From assembly GCA_965216425.1 (NCBI GenBank), contig CBDCFV010000007.1:248001-312000 (forward strand): 64,000 nucleotides of DNA. Reading direction: 5' to 3'. Shown here piece after piece: positions 16,416 through 26,107 of the stretch (the first letter of the stretch is position 1; every line of letters begins with the position of its first letter). A program made the position numbers and the translations under genes. Below the pieces are notes generated by a model. It saw only the letters and a program-made list of their open reading frames with translations, did no database searches and was not told where the DNA came from. Origin of the DNA: CBDCFV01 sp965216425. Lineage in GTDB: Bacteria > Chloroflexota > Dehalococcoidia > Lucifugimonadales > UBA3495.

Positions 16416-18101
16416 GTGACGGAGCGAATATTTATCGGGGTTGCTTGGCCGTATGCCAACGGGCCTTTGCACCTGGGGCATATAGCAGGCTGCTATTTGG
16501 CGGCGGATGTGTTTGCCCGCTATCATCGCGTCAAAGGCAATGAAGTCCTCATGGTGTCGGGCAGCGACAGCCACGGAACGCCTATCACCGTTCGAGCCGA
16601 ACAGGAGGGGATAACTCCCGAAGAGGTGCTGAACCGGTACCATCCCCAGTTTCTGGAAACGTGGGAACAGTTGGGAATATCCTTCGACCTGTTCACATCC
16701 ACACATACTGAAAACCACGAGAAGGTGGTACACGACCTCTTCCGGGTGCTTCTGGAGCGGGGCTATCTGTACGAGCAAGCAACGGAGTTGGCCTACTGCG
16801 CCGAGTGCGACCGGTTTTTGCCCGACAGGTACGTGAACGGCACGTGTCCTCACTGCGATTTCGGGCGGGCGCGAGGCGACCAATGCGACAATTGCGGGCG
16901 CACCCTTGACCCGCAGGACCTGTTGGAACCCAGGTGCGTCATCTCGGGCGGCTCTCCCGAGTTCAGGGAGTCGGACCATTTTTTCCTTAAGCTTTCGGCG
17001 TTCCAGGAACCCTTGCTGGAGTGGGTGAACCGGCAGCCCCATTGGCGAGCCAACGTCCAGAACTTCACCCGGCGCTATCTTGAAGGGGGATTGAAAGATC
17101 GGGCAATTACTAGGGATCTTACCTGGGGGGTCCCTGTGCCGTTGGAAGGTTACGAAGGGAAACGGATTTACGTCTGGTTCGAAGCCGTTAGCGGGTATTT
17201 GTCAGCGGCCATAGAGTGGGCGCAGCGCACCGGTGACGGCCAACGGTGGGAGCAGTTCTGGAAGGACCCCGACACCAAGGCTTACTACTTCATCGGAAAA
17301 GACAACATCCCGTTCCACACGCTTATTTGGCCGGCCATGCTCATGGGGTACGGCGAGCTCAATTTGCCCTACGACATTCCCGCCAATGAGTTCCTGGGTT
17401 TGGAAGACCGAAAGTTCTCCACCAGCGAAAATTGGGCCGTCTGGGTGCCGGACTACTTGTCGAGGTATGATCCGGACCCGCTGCGATACCTGCTTTCCAT
17501 TAATATGCCCGAGACCGGCGACGCCAATTTTTCCTGGGCCGAGTTTGTGCGCCGCAACAACGAAGAGTTGGTGGCTACCTTCGGCAATCTGGTGCATAGG
17601 GTACTGTCTTTCACTTATCGGAACTTCGACGGTCAAATGCCGCCCGCTGGGTCGTTGCAGGAGATCGATGAGCGACTCCTGGCCACGGCACGAGAGGCGA
17701 TGGATGCGGTGGACCAAGAGTTGCACGGTTGCCATTTCAAAGCGGCGATAGCCCGGTCCTTTGCATTGGCGCAGGAAGTCAACCGTTACTTGGACGCCAA
17801 GGCTCCTTGGCGGGCCATCAAAGAGGACCGGGATGCAGCGGCAACAACCCTGTGGACTGCCATTTCCGTCATCAACTGCCTGAAAATGACCTTGTACCCC
17901 TTCCTTCCCTTCAGCGCCCAACGCCTCCACGAATTTCTAGGGTTTGATGGCAGCGTTGCAGACCAGAGTTGGGATTTCGACGTTTTGATGAAGTCCATAG
18001 AGCCCAATAATCCCCTGCGGAGGCCCGAGCCCCTCTACACCAAGTTGGAGCCGGAGGTCGTCGACCAAGAGGTCCAACGATTGGGAGCCGGCGCGGTATA
18101 G
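16416..18101 (+). CDS. metG: Methionyl-tRNA synthetase
   Basis: A 561-aa class I aminoacyl-tRNA synthetase. I chose GTG at 16416 (VTERIFIGVAWPYANG), as the frame upstream does not look like protein; AGGGGCG precedes it. The HIGH motif is HLGH in NGPLHLGHIAG, the zinc domain has CAEC, CPHC, CDNC and a further Cys in LEPRC (two-knuckle type), and the KMSKS equivalent is KFSTS. The C-terminal dimerisation domain seen in longer forms is absent. The next gene starts within the stop codon. Confidence 0.95.
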   Translation: MTERIFIGVAWPYANGPLHLGHIAGCYLAADVFARYHRVKGNEVLMVSGSDSHGTPITVRAEQEGITPEEVLNRYHPQFLETWEQLGISFDLFTSTHTENHEKVVHDLFRVLLERGYLYEQATELAYCAECDRFLPDRYVNGTCPHCDFGRARGDQCDNCGRTLDPQDLLEPRCVISGGSPEFRESDHFFLKLSAFQEPLLEWVNRQPHWRANVQNFTRRYLEGGLKDRAITRDLTWGVPVPLEGYEGKRIYVWFEAVSGYLSAAIEWAQRTGDGQRWEQFWKDPDTKAYYFIGKDNIPFHTLIWPAMLMGYGELNLPYDIPANEFLGLEDRKFSTSENWAVWVPDYLSRYDPDPLRYLLSINMPETGDANFSWAEFVRRNNEELVATFGNLVHRVLSFTYRNFDGQMPPAGSLQEIDERLLATAREAMDAVDQELHGCHFKAAIARSFALAQEVNRYLDAKAPWRAIKEDRDAAATTLWTAISVINCLKMTLYPFLPFSAQRLHEFLGFDGSVADQSWDFDVLMKSIEPNNPLRRPEPLYTKLEPEVVDQEVQRLGAGAV

Positions 18102-19093
18102 TGAGCCAATCGCCACAGGGTCTGGACCAGCGCACAGCGTTTATCTATGCTCCGGTCATGCATCAGATAGCCTTGGTCGAAGAGCGGCTGCGCAGCCTCC
18201 GTACAGTAAGCCCTTCCTACTTGGAGCCGCTGCTGGACCATGTGTTGGACTCAAGGGGCAAGCGTATCCGCGCCGCTATCACCCTGCTCGCTTCCCGATT
18301 CTACCCGCACAACCCCGATAATCCCATCATTATGGCCGGGGCAGTGGAGTTGCTGCACTTGGCCACTTTGATCCACGACGACACGGTGGACAACTCAGAC
18401 TTGCGCCGAGGGCGTCCCACGGTGAGCAATCAATGGGGCAAACAGATGGCGGTGTTGTTCGGGGACTACATTTTCGCTACGTCCGCCACATTCGTTTGCG
18501 ATACGGGGAACATCCGGGTGATCCGGCGGTTTTCCGAGACGATCATGGAATTGGCCAGCGGGGAGATAGCGGAGTTCTTTGATACGTTCAACCCGGAGCA
18601 GGCACGGGAACGTTATCATCATCGGATTTACCGAAAGACCGCATCCTTGTTCCGCACTGCCGGCGAGACCGGAGCAATTCTCGGCGGGGCGCCGGAGCCC
18701 CAGATTCAGGCAATGAGCGATTATGGCTACAACATCGGGATGGCCTTCCAGATGGTCGACGATCTGCTGGACGTCCAAGGTGACGCGGCTGAGTTGGGCA
18801 AACCTGTCGGCAACGACCTGTTACAAGGTGTGCTGACACTGCCCACTATTCTGCTGATGGAGAAGTACCCTCAAGACAACCCGGTGCAAGAGTTGCTCAA
18901 TGACCCTACGGCCGATGGAAAGTTGGAGCAAGCGTTGGATATGATCAACAACTCCGGCGTTGTCGGTGAGTGCTACGCTATCATAGGGCAGTATTGCGAA
19001 AAGGCCGTGAGGTGTATGGATACATTGCCGGAGTGTGAAGCGAAAAGCTCGCTGGTGGCACTGCCTGAGTATATCCAGGAGCGCAGTCGCTAG
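18101..19093 (+). CDS. Polyprenyl diphosphate synthase
   Basis: A 330-aa trans-isoprenyl synthase starting at GTG overlapping the metG stop by one base. The first Asp-rich motif (IHDDTVDNSDLRRGRPT) and the second (MVDDLLDVQGD) bind Mg2+-diphosphates. Such enzymes elongate farnesyl-PP with IPP to make the side chain of quinones. The DDxxD spacing and length fit the IspB/HepT group. IspD and IspF, which supply IPP, are at 39.7-41 kb. The product chain length cannot be set from this reading. Confidence 0.9.
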   Translation: MSQSPQGLDQRTAFIYAPVMHQIALVEERLRSLRTVSPSYLEPLLDHVLDSRGKRIRAAITLLASRFYPHNPDNPIIMAGAVELLHLATLIHDDTVDNSDLRRGRPTVSNQWGKQMAVLFGDYIFATSATFVCDTGNIRVIRRFSETIMELASGEIAEFFDTFNPEQARERYHHRIYRKTASLFRTAGETGAILGGAPEPQIQAMSDYGYNIGMAFQMVDDLLDVQGDAAELGKPVGNDLLQGVLTLPTILLMEKYPQDNPVQELLNDPTADGKLEQALDMINNSGVVGECYAIIGQYCEKAVRCMDTLPECEAKSSLVALPEYIQERSR

Positions 19094-19094
19094 C

Positions 19095-20750
19095 TCACGC
19101 TACTTCTTCCCATGCGACCCTGCCGCCTATCATTGTCATGATCGCTTTAATTTCCTTGAGTTGCTCAGGTCCGGTAGTCGTGGGGTCTGAATCCAGCAGC
19201 ACCAAGTCGGCGAACTTCCCTGCCCGAATGCTCCCCTTCAGGTCTTCCGTCCCTTCTGCGTAAGCCGGTCCCAGAGTGTAGCAGCGCAAGGCGTCCATTA
19301 CTGTCATGGGCGCTGTACGAGGGGAAGACTCCAGAGACAGAGTATTGCCTTCCCGCGTCTTCCCAGTGACCGCGCTGTAAATGCCCGGCCAAGGATTGGG
19401 GTCTATCACCGGCCCATCGGAACTGAAGGCCAATGGTACCGAAGCTTCCAGCAACGCGCCGCTGGGATAAAGGTGGGGAAGCATGGAGGGCTCGACTCGG
19501 TGCAGATAGCCGTACCCGTTCCAGTAGATGAACCCGGGCTGGGTAACCACCGTCACGCCCGTATCCCGTATACGAGCCACCAAGGGCGGCGGGCACTCGG
19601 CGCAATGCTCTACGCGGTCTCTCTTGCCGGCCGCGAGACTTGGTTCCAAGCATGTCTCCTCCAACACCTGGACGCTAGCTTCTACAGCCTCCAGCTCTAT
19701 TGCATGAATGGCTACAGGGAATCCACGGCGATGGGCATCATTGACGATTTGTTTCATTTCCTGTTCGCTTGGATGCAGCGCGCCGGTCGTAAGCGTCAGC
19801 ATTATCTTCGCGTGTCCCAACCTGAGCATATTGTCGCCGCTTCCCCACCGTAGTCCTGCCGACGTCAGTTCGTCCAATCGCAAGGCGCCAGCCATCATGG
19901 TGACCCGGCACGACAGTTTCCCCGATGCTTGAAGGGATTGCAGGGTGCGCCAACGTTCCAAGCCGTTGTTGGCCCCCGCATCCTGTACCGAAGTTATGCC
20001 GTAGCTCAGCAGTGACCGGTCGAGCGCAATGATGCTGGCCTCCAGTTGGTCATAATCTCTCGACGTCCCCAGCCGCTCACGCAAGAACCCGGAGAGTTCC
20101 AACAGCAGTCCGGTGGGTCTTCCTGTTGTCGGGTCTCGGTCGATCACTCCCTCTACCGGGTCCGGGGTGGCAGAGTATATCCCAGCGGATTCCAGGGCGA
20201 GGCTGTTCAATACGGTAGCGTGACCGCTGCGGTGGTCGAGCCGCACCGGATGGTTGGGAGATACTAGGTCCAAATCATCCCGCGCGGGGTGGCGGCGTTC
20301 TGATAGGGACAAGTGGTCGTAACCAACACCGCGAATCCATTGGCCTGCGGGAAGGGCGCAGGCCTTGCGCCGCACCAATTCCCGTAATTCCTCAATGGAG
20401 TTGACGGCCTTGGGGCTGCAATCCAAGGCGCTGATGGCAGTTGCTTGGGCCAACAAATGACAGTGGGCGTCTCCGAACCCCGGCATCAAGGTCCTACGCC
20501 GGCAGTCGATTATTCTGGTATCCGGGCCGGCTAGCGGCGCTACATCTTCGGTCCGGCCAACCGCTGTAATCTTATCGCCGCTAACGGCAAGCGCCTCCGC
20601 GATTGGTTGGGAGTCCTCCAGTGTCAAAACTCGGGCGTTTACGAGAATTAATTCCGGTGCGCACGAATGGATGCTTGATGGTGAACGGCGTTTGGGAGGT
20701 TGCATGATCCTTTTGGCTGGAAACCAAGCGCTGAACGGATTGAACATCAA
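19095..20750 (-). CDS. YtcJ-like amidohydrolase
   Basis: A 551-aa metal-dependent hydrolase of the amidohydrolase superfamily. Features: ELILVNARVLTLEDSQPIAEALAVSGDKITAVG at the front, the metal motif PGFGDAHCHLL, HAIELEAVEASVQVLEE in the middle, RVEHCAECPPPLVARI, and FADLVLLDSDPTT at the C-terminus. YtcJ-like proteins are annotated as N-acyl or imidazolonepropionase-like hydrolases with few known substrates. The first 25-30 residues before CAPELIL look nonconserved, so the true start may be the ATG near 20705. It is convergent with the polyprenyl synthase, with one base between them. Confidence 0.85.
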   Translation of the reverse strand: MMFNPFSAWFPAKRIMQPPKRRSPSSIHSCAPELILVNARVLTLEDSQPIAEALAVSGDKITAVGRTEDVAPLAGPDTRIIDCRRRTLMPGFGDAHCHLLAQATAISALDCSPKAVNSIEELRELVRRKACALPAGQWIRGVGYDHLSLSERRHPARDDLDLVSPNHPVRLDHRSGHATVLNSLALESAGIYSATPDPVEGVIDRDPTTGRPTGLLLELSGFLRERLGTSRDYDQLEASIIALDRSLLSYGITSVQDAGANNGLERWRTLQSLQASGKLSCRVTMMAGALRLDELTSAGLRWGSGDNMLRLGHAKIMLTLTTGALHPSEQEMKQIVNDAHRRGFPVAIHAIELEAVEASVQVLEETCLEPSLAAGKRDRVEHCAECPPPLVARIRDTGVTVVTQPGFIYWNGYGYLHRVEPSMLPHLYPSGALLEASVPLAFSSDGPVIDPNPWPGIYSAVTGKTREGNTLSLESSPRTAPMTVMDALRCYTLGPAYAEGTEDLKGSIRAGKFADLVLLDSDPTTTGPEQLKEIKAIMTMIGGRVAWEEVA

Positions 20751-20857
20751 TCGGCAGGTCTGTCATCATAACACCGTCAGTTCCGCCGGAGATGTCCTGG
20801 AGGCGCGGACTTCGGTGACCAGGCAACAGAAACAAATGGCTAAGATGTTCAAATGTA

Positions 20858-21934
20858 ATGACGATGCAAGAAAGTCTTTTAGATTTCAAGCCCAATCTCC
20901 GTGAAGGCCATGAGTTCAACATATCCAAGCTCAGGCGATGGTCGCTAGGAGCTGCTGTTGCCCTGCTGGCCTTAGCAGGAGCGGTTGTGGTGTTGTTGGA
21001 CTGGCGTGACGTGCAGGGCGCGTTGGTCCAGGCCGATTGGCGGCCCATCCTCTTCGGGTTGGGCGTCACCGGCGGCTCTTACGGTGTCCAAAGTTACAGC
21101 TTTGGGCTGCTGAACCGCTCGTTCGGCGTGCGGGTGGGGCTGACGCACTTGCTGAGTATAGGTTTCGTGTCTTCAGTGATGATCGCCGCTGTTGGGGGAA
21201 TGGCAGGGCATTCCCTGCGGTTACTGCTTATGGCGGGGCGCGGCGTGCCTGCCGGATATGCAATGGCGCCATCATTGTTTCATGGGTATCTGGAAAGCCT
21301 GGTGTTCTTCGCGTTGATACCAGCCGGGTTGGCCTACTTGGCGGTTACCCACCCGCTGCCCTCCGGAGTGGCTGCTACGCTGGCGGCAGGGGCGGCGATA
21401 TTGGGGGTCGCTTTCGCGATTGCGGCGGTCGTGTTCTTTGTGGGGCAAGTGAGGGCAGTCGCACTGCGGATAGTGGAACGGACGTGGCGGCTGGTCACGC
21501 GGCGCAGCATAGAACTGGGGCTGCAGGGGTTTGAGGATACGCTGGACCATGGCTTCGTGCAGTTGCGTTCAAGGCCGCTGGAATTGGCTGTTCCATTGGC
21601 GCTGATAGTGGCAGACAGGCTGGCAAGACTGGTCGTTGTTTGGTGTTGTTTCCAGGCATTCGGAGGTGATGTTGACCCCAGCGTGATATTGACGGGCTTC
21701 GCTATAGGCGTGGCCGTAGGCGTGATGTCCATGATTCCGGGTGGACTGGGAGTCCAAGAAGCATCGATGGTCGGGGCCTATCATCTGCTGGGAGTCCCTG
21801 TTGAGCAGGCGGTGCTGGTATCGCTGCTGTTCCGTTTGGTGTACTACATGGTCCCATTTGGAATCAGCCTTCTGTTCTACCGGCACGTTCTACGGCGGAG
21901 CCAATTGGCGGACGATTCATCGTTCCAGCCCTGA
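20858..21934 (+). CDS. Lysylphosphatidylglycerol synthase TM-region/UPF0104 family membrane protein
   Basis: A 358-aa integral membrane protein with about eight hydrophobic segments, one directly after residue 25 (LGAAVALLALAGAVVVLLDW). The conserved family pieces are visible: VGGMAGHSLRLLLMAGRGVPAGYAMAPSLFHGYLES, and the late SMIPGGLGVQEASMVGAYHLLGV. These match the flippase-like region of MprF and its stand-alone homologues, which move lipids or polyprenyl-linked products. The transported lipid is unknown. It is divergent from the amidohydrolase. Confidence 0.82.
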   Translation: MTMQESLLDFKPNLREGHEFNISKLRRWSLGAAVALLALAGAVVVLLDWRDVQGALVQADWRPILFGLGVTGGSYGVQSYSFGLLNRSFGVRVGLTHLLSIGFVSSVMIAAVGGMAGHSLRLLLMAGRGVPAGYAMAPSLFHGYLESLVFFALIPAGLAYLAVTHPLPSGVAATLAAGAAILGVAFAIAAVVFFVGQVRAVALRIVERTWRLVTRRSIELGLQGFEDTLDHGFVQLRSRPLELAVPLALIVADRLARLVVVWCCFQAFGGDVDPSVILTGFAIGVAVGVMSMIPGGLGVQEASMVGAYHLLGVPVEQAVLVSLLFRLVYYMVPFGISLLFYRHVLRRSQLADDSSFQP

Positions 21935-21983
21935 GCTGGAACCCGGGGCTGTGAGGTTCGATTTCTTTTACCATGGTTTCTGG

Positions 21984-22003
21984 ACTCCCGCCTTCGCGGG
22001 AGT
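21984..22003. repeat. Dispersed palindromic repeat, copy 1
   Basis: ACTCCCGC, loop CTTC, GCGGGAGT form a perfect 8-bp hairpin followed by GACGG. Related hairpins (ATTCCCGC, loop CTGC, GCGGGAAT, then GACG) occur at 28419 and 40463. After this copy, the 14-mer GGGGTGAGATGTGG occurs twice (22030 and 22048) in a G-rich stretch. All copies are intergenic, as in REP-like families. Confidence 0.7.
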
Positions 22004-22105
22004 GACGGTGGGTGAGAGACGTCAGCGACGGGGTGAGATGTGGTGAAGGGGTGAGATGTGGCGACGGCGGGGCGAGAAGCGGTAGTGGCCATGACGGCCG
22101 ATGCT

Positions 22106-23008
22106 TCAGGTTGTCGTAGTTGCGGCGTAGGCTGCGTCGTGCTGCTCGTCGGCGTGGTAGGAACTACGCACCAAGGGGCCTGATGCAACGTGAGCGAAGC
22201 CTAATTCCTGCCCGATTATGCGCAACTCTTCGAACTCGGCGGGGGTGTAGAAGCGGTCGATAGCCAGATGTTTGTCTGACGGCCGCAGGTACTGGCCGAT
22301 GGTGAGGAGGTCGCAGTCAACACCCCGCAGGTCACGCATGGTGTCCACCACCTCGTCGGTAGTCTCACCCATACCAACGATAATGCCGGACTTGGTGACC
22401 ATGCCCGGCGCCAGTCCCTTGGACTTTGCGAGCAGTTCCAATGAGCGCTGATAGTTTCCTTTGGGGCGCACGCGCGGGAAGATGCGGTTGGTGGACTCGA
22501 TGTTGTGGTTCAAGACGTCCGGGCGGGCGTCGAGCACCTTCTGCAAAGCAGGCCAGGACCCTGCGAAATCCGGGATAAGCACCTCGATGCGGCAGTTGGG
22601 GTTGAGGTCCCTGACGCGCTTGATGCAACTGGCGAAGATAAAAGCGCCGCCATCCGGAAGGTCGTCCCGGTTGACTGAGGTGATTACGCAGTAGCGCAGA
22701 CCCATGGTCTGCACCGTCTCGGCCAGCCGCGCCGGTTCCTGCAGGTCAATCCCGGTAGGGCGGCCAGTGGTTACGGCGCAATAGTGACAGCGGCGAGTGC
22801 ATATATCCCCCAGGATCATGAACGTAGCGGTGCCGCGGTTCCAGCACTCGCCAATGTTGGGGCAATGGGCCTCCTCGCACACCGTGTGCAACTGCTGGCC
22901 GCGCATCAACGCTTTCAGTTCAATGTACCGGGGGCTGCCCGGGGCCCTCACCTTCAACCACTCCGGTAGCCTGGGCCTTGGCGCGCTGGACGTGGACTTG
23001 GGACTCAT
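22106..23008 (-). CDS. lipA: Lipoyl synthase
   Basis: A 300-aa radical SAM enzyme inserting sulfur into octanoyl groups of lipoyl domains. The auxiliary cluster motif is CEEAHCPNIGEC (C-x4-C-x5-C) and the radical SAM motif is CTRRCHYC (C-x3-C-x2-C). The C-terminal RSSYHAD segment supplies the serine that ligates the auxiliary cluster. It is the last gene of the tyrA-aroA-gmk-lipA run. No lipB is nearby. Confidence 0.95.
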   Translation of the reverse strand: MSPKSTSSAPRPRLPEWLKVRAPGSPRYIELKALMRGQQLHTVCEEAHCPNIGECWNRGTATFMILGDICTRRCHYCAVTTGRPTGIDLQEPARLAETVQTMGLRYCVITSVNRDDLPDGGAFIFASCIKRVRDLNPNCRIEVLIPDFAGSWPALQKVLDARPDVLNHNIESTNRIFPRVRPKGNYQRSLELLAKSKGLAPGMVTKSGIIVGMGETTDEVVDTMRDLRGVDCDLLTIGQYLRPSDKHLAIDRFYTPAEFEELRIIGQELGFAHVASGPLVRSSYHADEQHDAAYAATTTT

Positions 23009-23048
23009 CGGTTCACCTTAAATCCTTCGGCGGCTTTTGACCGGCCCA

Positions 23049-23696
23049 TCATAACATTTGCACCATGCGCGGATGCACGCGGCATTTTTCCGCCCCGATG
23101 ATGGCATCGATATCTGCAATTGCTTGGTCCAGCAGATCATCATGGTTGACCACACGGTAATCGTAATCGACGGCTTTGGCGAGTTCGTTCCAAGCTGTGG
23201 CCAGCCTTAAGTCGACGTCCTCGACCTTATCCGTGTTGCGGAGGGTCAAACGACGACGTAGTTGCTCGTAGGAGCCGGGCACCATGAAGATAGACACTGC
23301 CTCCGGGGCGAGGCGGCGTACTGTGTCCGCCCCTTGGACGTCAATCTTCAGGATAACGTCCCGTCCCTCCTGCAAACCCTGCCGGACCTGGTTCCTGGGC
23401 ACCCCATACCAGTTGCCGTAGACCTCGGCGCACTCCAGAAACTCGTCTCGTTCCTTCATTTTCAGGAAGATGTCCAAGTCCAGGAAGATGTAGTCCTTGC
23501 CTTCCTGTTCGCCGGGGCGTGGTTGGCGAGTGGTGGCGGTGACTACGAAACGCCAAGGCCGGTCCATCTGCTTCAGCTTTTCGAGAGCGGCGTCTTTGCC
23601 GACACCGGATGGGCCGGACAACACCACCAGCAGGGGCGGGGCCGGTTGAGCCTCCGGCAGCAACCGGTCGGCCATATCCTCTCTTCGATGGGTCAT
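23049..23696 (-). CDS. gmk: Guanylate kinase
   Basis: A 215-aa nucleotide kinase phosphorylating GMP with ATP. The P-loop is SGPSGVGKD (about residues 27-35), followed by TATTRQPRPGEQEGKDYIFL, which binds GMP. The N-terminus has about 20 extra residues compared with E. coli, so an internal start is possible. The gene begins four bases after the aroA stop, so it is surely in the same unit. Confidence 0.93.
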   Translation of the reverse strand: MTHRREDMADRLLPEAQPAPPLLVVLSGPSGVGKDAALEKLKQMDRPWRFVVTATTRQPRPGEQEGKDYIFLDLDIFLKMKERDEFLECAEVYGNWYGVPRNQVRQGLQEGRDVILKIDVQGADTVRRLAPEAVSIFMVPGSYEQLRRRLTLRNTDKVEDVDLRLATAWNELAKAVDYDYRVVNHDDLLDQAIADIDAIIGAEKCRVHPRMVQML

Positions 23697-23699
23697 GCT

Positions 23700-24992
23700 T
23701 CAGTTCTCGGACAAGGAAGCCAAGTGGTCCCAGAATTGCGGATAAGACACTGTGGCGGCGTCGGCGTCCTGGACCACCGTCTCCCCGCGGGCCAGCAGTC
23801 CGGCGACGCCCAGGGACATGGCCAGGCGGTGGTCTCCCCAACTCCGGCAGGCGGCGCCCATGAGACTTCCGGAGCCGTGGATTACCATACCGTCTTCCCG
23901 TTCCTCGATGTTGGCTCCCAAGCGGGACAGTTCGGTGACGGTGGTGTTGATGCGGTCCGACTCCTTGACCCGCAACTCGGCGGCGTCCCTGATGGTCGTC
24001 GTCCCTTTGGCAAAGCACGCGGCCACGGCGATGACCGGCAACTCGTCCAAGATTCTCGGGATCGTGTCGCCGCCAATTTCGATGCCAGCCAGTTCCCCGG
24101 AGGTCACCAGCAGGTCGGCCACCGGCTCTCCTCCTTCCATCCGTTGGTCCACCAAGCTCAGGTTGGGCCCGGCTCCCATTGCCTGCAAGGCCTCCATTAT
24201 CCCAGTGCGGCTGGGGTTCAGCCCGATTCCCCGGATGAGGACATGAGCGTTGGGATGACATAATCCTGCGACCAGCCAGAAAGCGGCGGAACTGATGTCG
24301 CCTGGGACGGCTATGTCCACGGAATGGACCGGCCCGGAGCGGACAGTCAAGGTCAGCCCGTCGGCCTCAACGAAAGCCCCCATTGCAGTCAACATGCGCT
24401 CTGTGTGGTCCCGGGAGAGGGCAGGTTGGTGCAGGATGGTGTCCTGTCCCGCAAACATGCCGGCCAGCATGATGCACGACTTTACTTGGGCGCTGGCGAC
24501 GGGCATGGTGTACTCAATGCCCCTCAAATCGCCCCCGCGAAAGATCAAAGGCGCCAAGGTGTCTCCGTTGCGCCCCAATACCTGCGCGCCCATCTGCTTC
24601 AAGGGCTGGACAACCCTCCCCATAGGGCGAGTGCGAAGGGACCCATCGCCGGTCAACACGGACATAAAGGGCTGGGATGCCAACAGGCCGGACAGCAACC
24701 GCATGGTAGTGCCGCTGTTGCCGGCGTCCAGAATATCGGCGGGTTCCCGCAGTGCTGGACCTGCGCCGGTAACGGTGACCGATCCTTCCTGGCCGCCCGG
24801 CTCGATACTCACTCCCATCGCTTGTAAGCAGCGCATGGTGGACAAGACGTCGTCACCGCCGGAGAGGCCGGTAACCTTGGCCTCACCTTCTGAAATGGCG
24901 TTAAGAATCAACGACCGATGAGAGATGGACTTGTCCCCGGGGACGCTAAGGGTCCCTTTCAGCGCCGTAGATCGCCGGACGGTCTGGTCCAA
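23700..24992 (-). CDS. aroA: 3-phosphoshikimate 1-carboxyvinyltransferase (EPSP synthase)
   Basis: A 430-aa shikimate-pathway enzyme joining PEP to shikimate 3-phosphate. The conserved PGDKSISHRSLILNAISEGE segment near residue 19 and LDAGNSGTTMRLLSGLL near 85 bind the substrates. The LRVKESDRI segment is near 330. It lies between tyrA and gmk, all leftward. Confidence 0.95.
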   Translation of the reverse strand: MDQTVRRSTALKGTLSVPGDKSISHRSLILNAISEGEAKVTGLSGGDDVLSTMRCLQAMGVSIEPGGQEGSVTVTGAGPALREPADILDAGNSGTTMRLLSGLLASQPFMSVLTGDGSLRTRPMGRVVQPLKQMGAQVLGRNGDTLAPLIFRGGDLRGIEYTMPVASAQVKSCIMLAGMFAGQDTILHQPALSRDHTERMLTAMGAFVEADGLTLTVRSGPVHSVDIAVPGDISSAAFWLVAGLCHPNAHVLIRGIGLNPSRTGIMEALQAMGAGPNLSLVDQRMEGGEPVADLLVTSGELAGIEIGGDTIPRILDELPVIAVAACFAKGTTTIRDAAELRVKESDRINTTVTELSRLGANIEEREDGMVIHGSGSLMGAACRSWGDHRLAMSLGVAGLLARGETVVQDADAATVSYPQFWDHLASLSEN

Positions 24993-25084
24993 TGTGACTA
25001 TCCTTTAGAAGGGATGGTTAAGCCCTCGTCAGCCGCCAGCAGGCTTTGAAGACTTATTGCGGGCGACAGGGGTCGAAGGGCGGC

Positions 25085-26107
25085 TTACCGGCGCCTCCGC
25101 TCACGGTCCTGCTCCTGGCCGGAGCCGCCGCGGAACATCTTTCGTTGCGCCTCCATTATCTTGGAGCCGGCAAACATCTCTCCCATGCTTTCGGAGAAGC
25201 TCGGCAGCTCCGGGTTGGCTTGCTGGGACCTGGAAGGCACCGTACCGGCCAGCCAGTGCGCACGGGCGACCGAAGCTTGCTCAAACATTTGCAGAATAGC
25301 GTTGGCATCGGGGCCTTCTTCATGAGTCAAGGCCTGGCGCATGCCATACAGCTCCCTGATGAAGGTGTCTATCCATGCTACGATGGGTTCGGGGTTGCTA
25401 ACGCAGATGTCCTTGTGCATTACGGGGTCTCCCGAAGCCAAGCGTGAGACGCCGTTGAACCCGCTTGAAGCCAGCTTAGCGATGTCCTCCCAATTGGCGC
25501 TCTTGGAGGTGCAACTCATCAGGGCGGCTGAGATCAGAAAGGGGAGGTGGCTGGCTCCGGCGACGAAGCTGTCGTGTTCATCCACTCCGATGAAGAAAGG
25601 CTTGGCGCCGATGGCCTCTGCCATCGTGCTGATCTCAGACACCGCCTTCTGGTTGGCGTTTATGCCGGGGACTATGCAATAAGGCCGGTTTCTGAATAGT
25701 TCCGGGTCGGCGTTTTCAGGGCCGGGGGTCTCCTTCCCTGCCATGGGGTGTCCGCCCACGAAATCAACCGTCCTAGGCAGGTATTCGTCGGCCCACTCCA
25801 AGACTTCCTTCTTGGTGCTTCCCACGTCGGTCACGACGCAGCCTGGGGGAATCTCCGGCCCAATGGCCTCCATGAGGTCCTTGATCGCCATGACAGGGGT
25901 GGCGAAAACGAGGATGTCCGTCTCATTGATGGCCGGCAACAGCCGAGCTTCAATCCGGTGGAACGCGTGGGACTTTTCGGCCTCCCTGCGGACGCTGCCG
26001 TTAGAGTCGGTGCCCACCAACTCCAGGTTAGGCAGGTTGGCCTTCCTTAACGCCATAGCCAGAGAGGTGCCGATTAACCCGGTGCCGACGATAGTTATCC
26101 TTGCCAC
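25085..26107 (-). CDS. tyrA: Prephenate dehydrogenase
   Basis: A 340-aa NAD(P)-dependent oxidoreductase of tyrosine synthesis. The Rossmann motif IVGTGLIGTSLAMALRK starts at residue 5, and VDFVGGHPMAGKETPGPENA carries the catalytic histidine. The helical dimerisation domain follows. The last 25 residues are strongly basic and polar (RERRRR end). It is the first gene of the aromatic run, about 90 bases upstream of aroA. Confidence 0.92.
   Translation of the reverse strand: MARITIVGTGLIGTSLAMALRKANLPNLELVGTDSNGSVRREAEKSHAFHRIEARLLPAINETDILVFATPVMAIKDLMEAIGPEIPPGCVVTDVGSTKKEVLEWADEYLPRTVDFVGGHPMAGKETPGPENADPELFRNRPYCIVPGINANQKAVSEISTMAEAIGAKPFFIGVDEHDSFVAGASHLPFLISAALMSCTSKSANWEDIAKLASSGFNGVSRLASGDPVMHKDICVSNPEPIVAWIDTFIRELYGMRQALTHEEGPDANAILQMFEQASVARAHWLAGTVPSRSQQANPELPSFSESMGEMFAGSKIMEAQRKMFRGGSGQEQDRERRRR

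Noticed and set aside
22797..24263. Rightward open frames opposite lipA, gmk and aroA
   Set aside because: They mirror codon bias of the real leftward genes and show no domain pattern.
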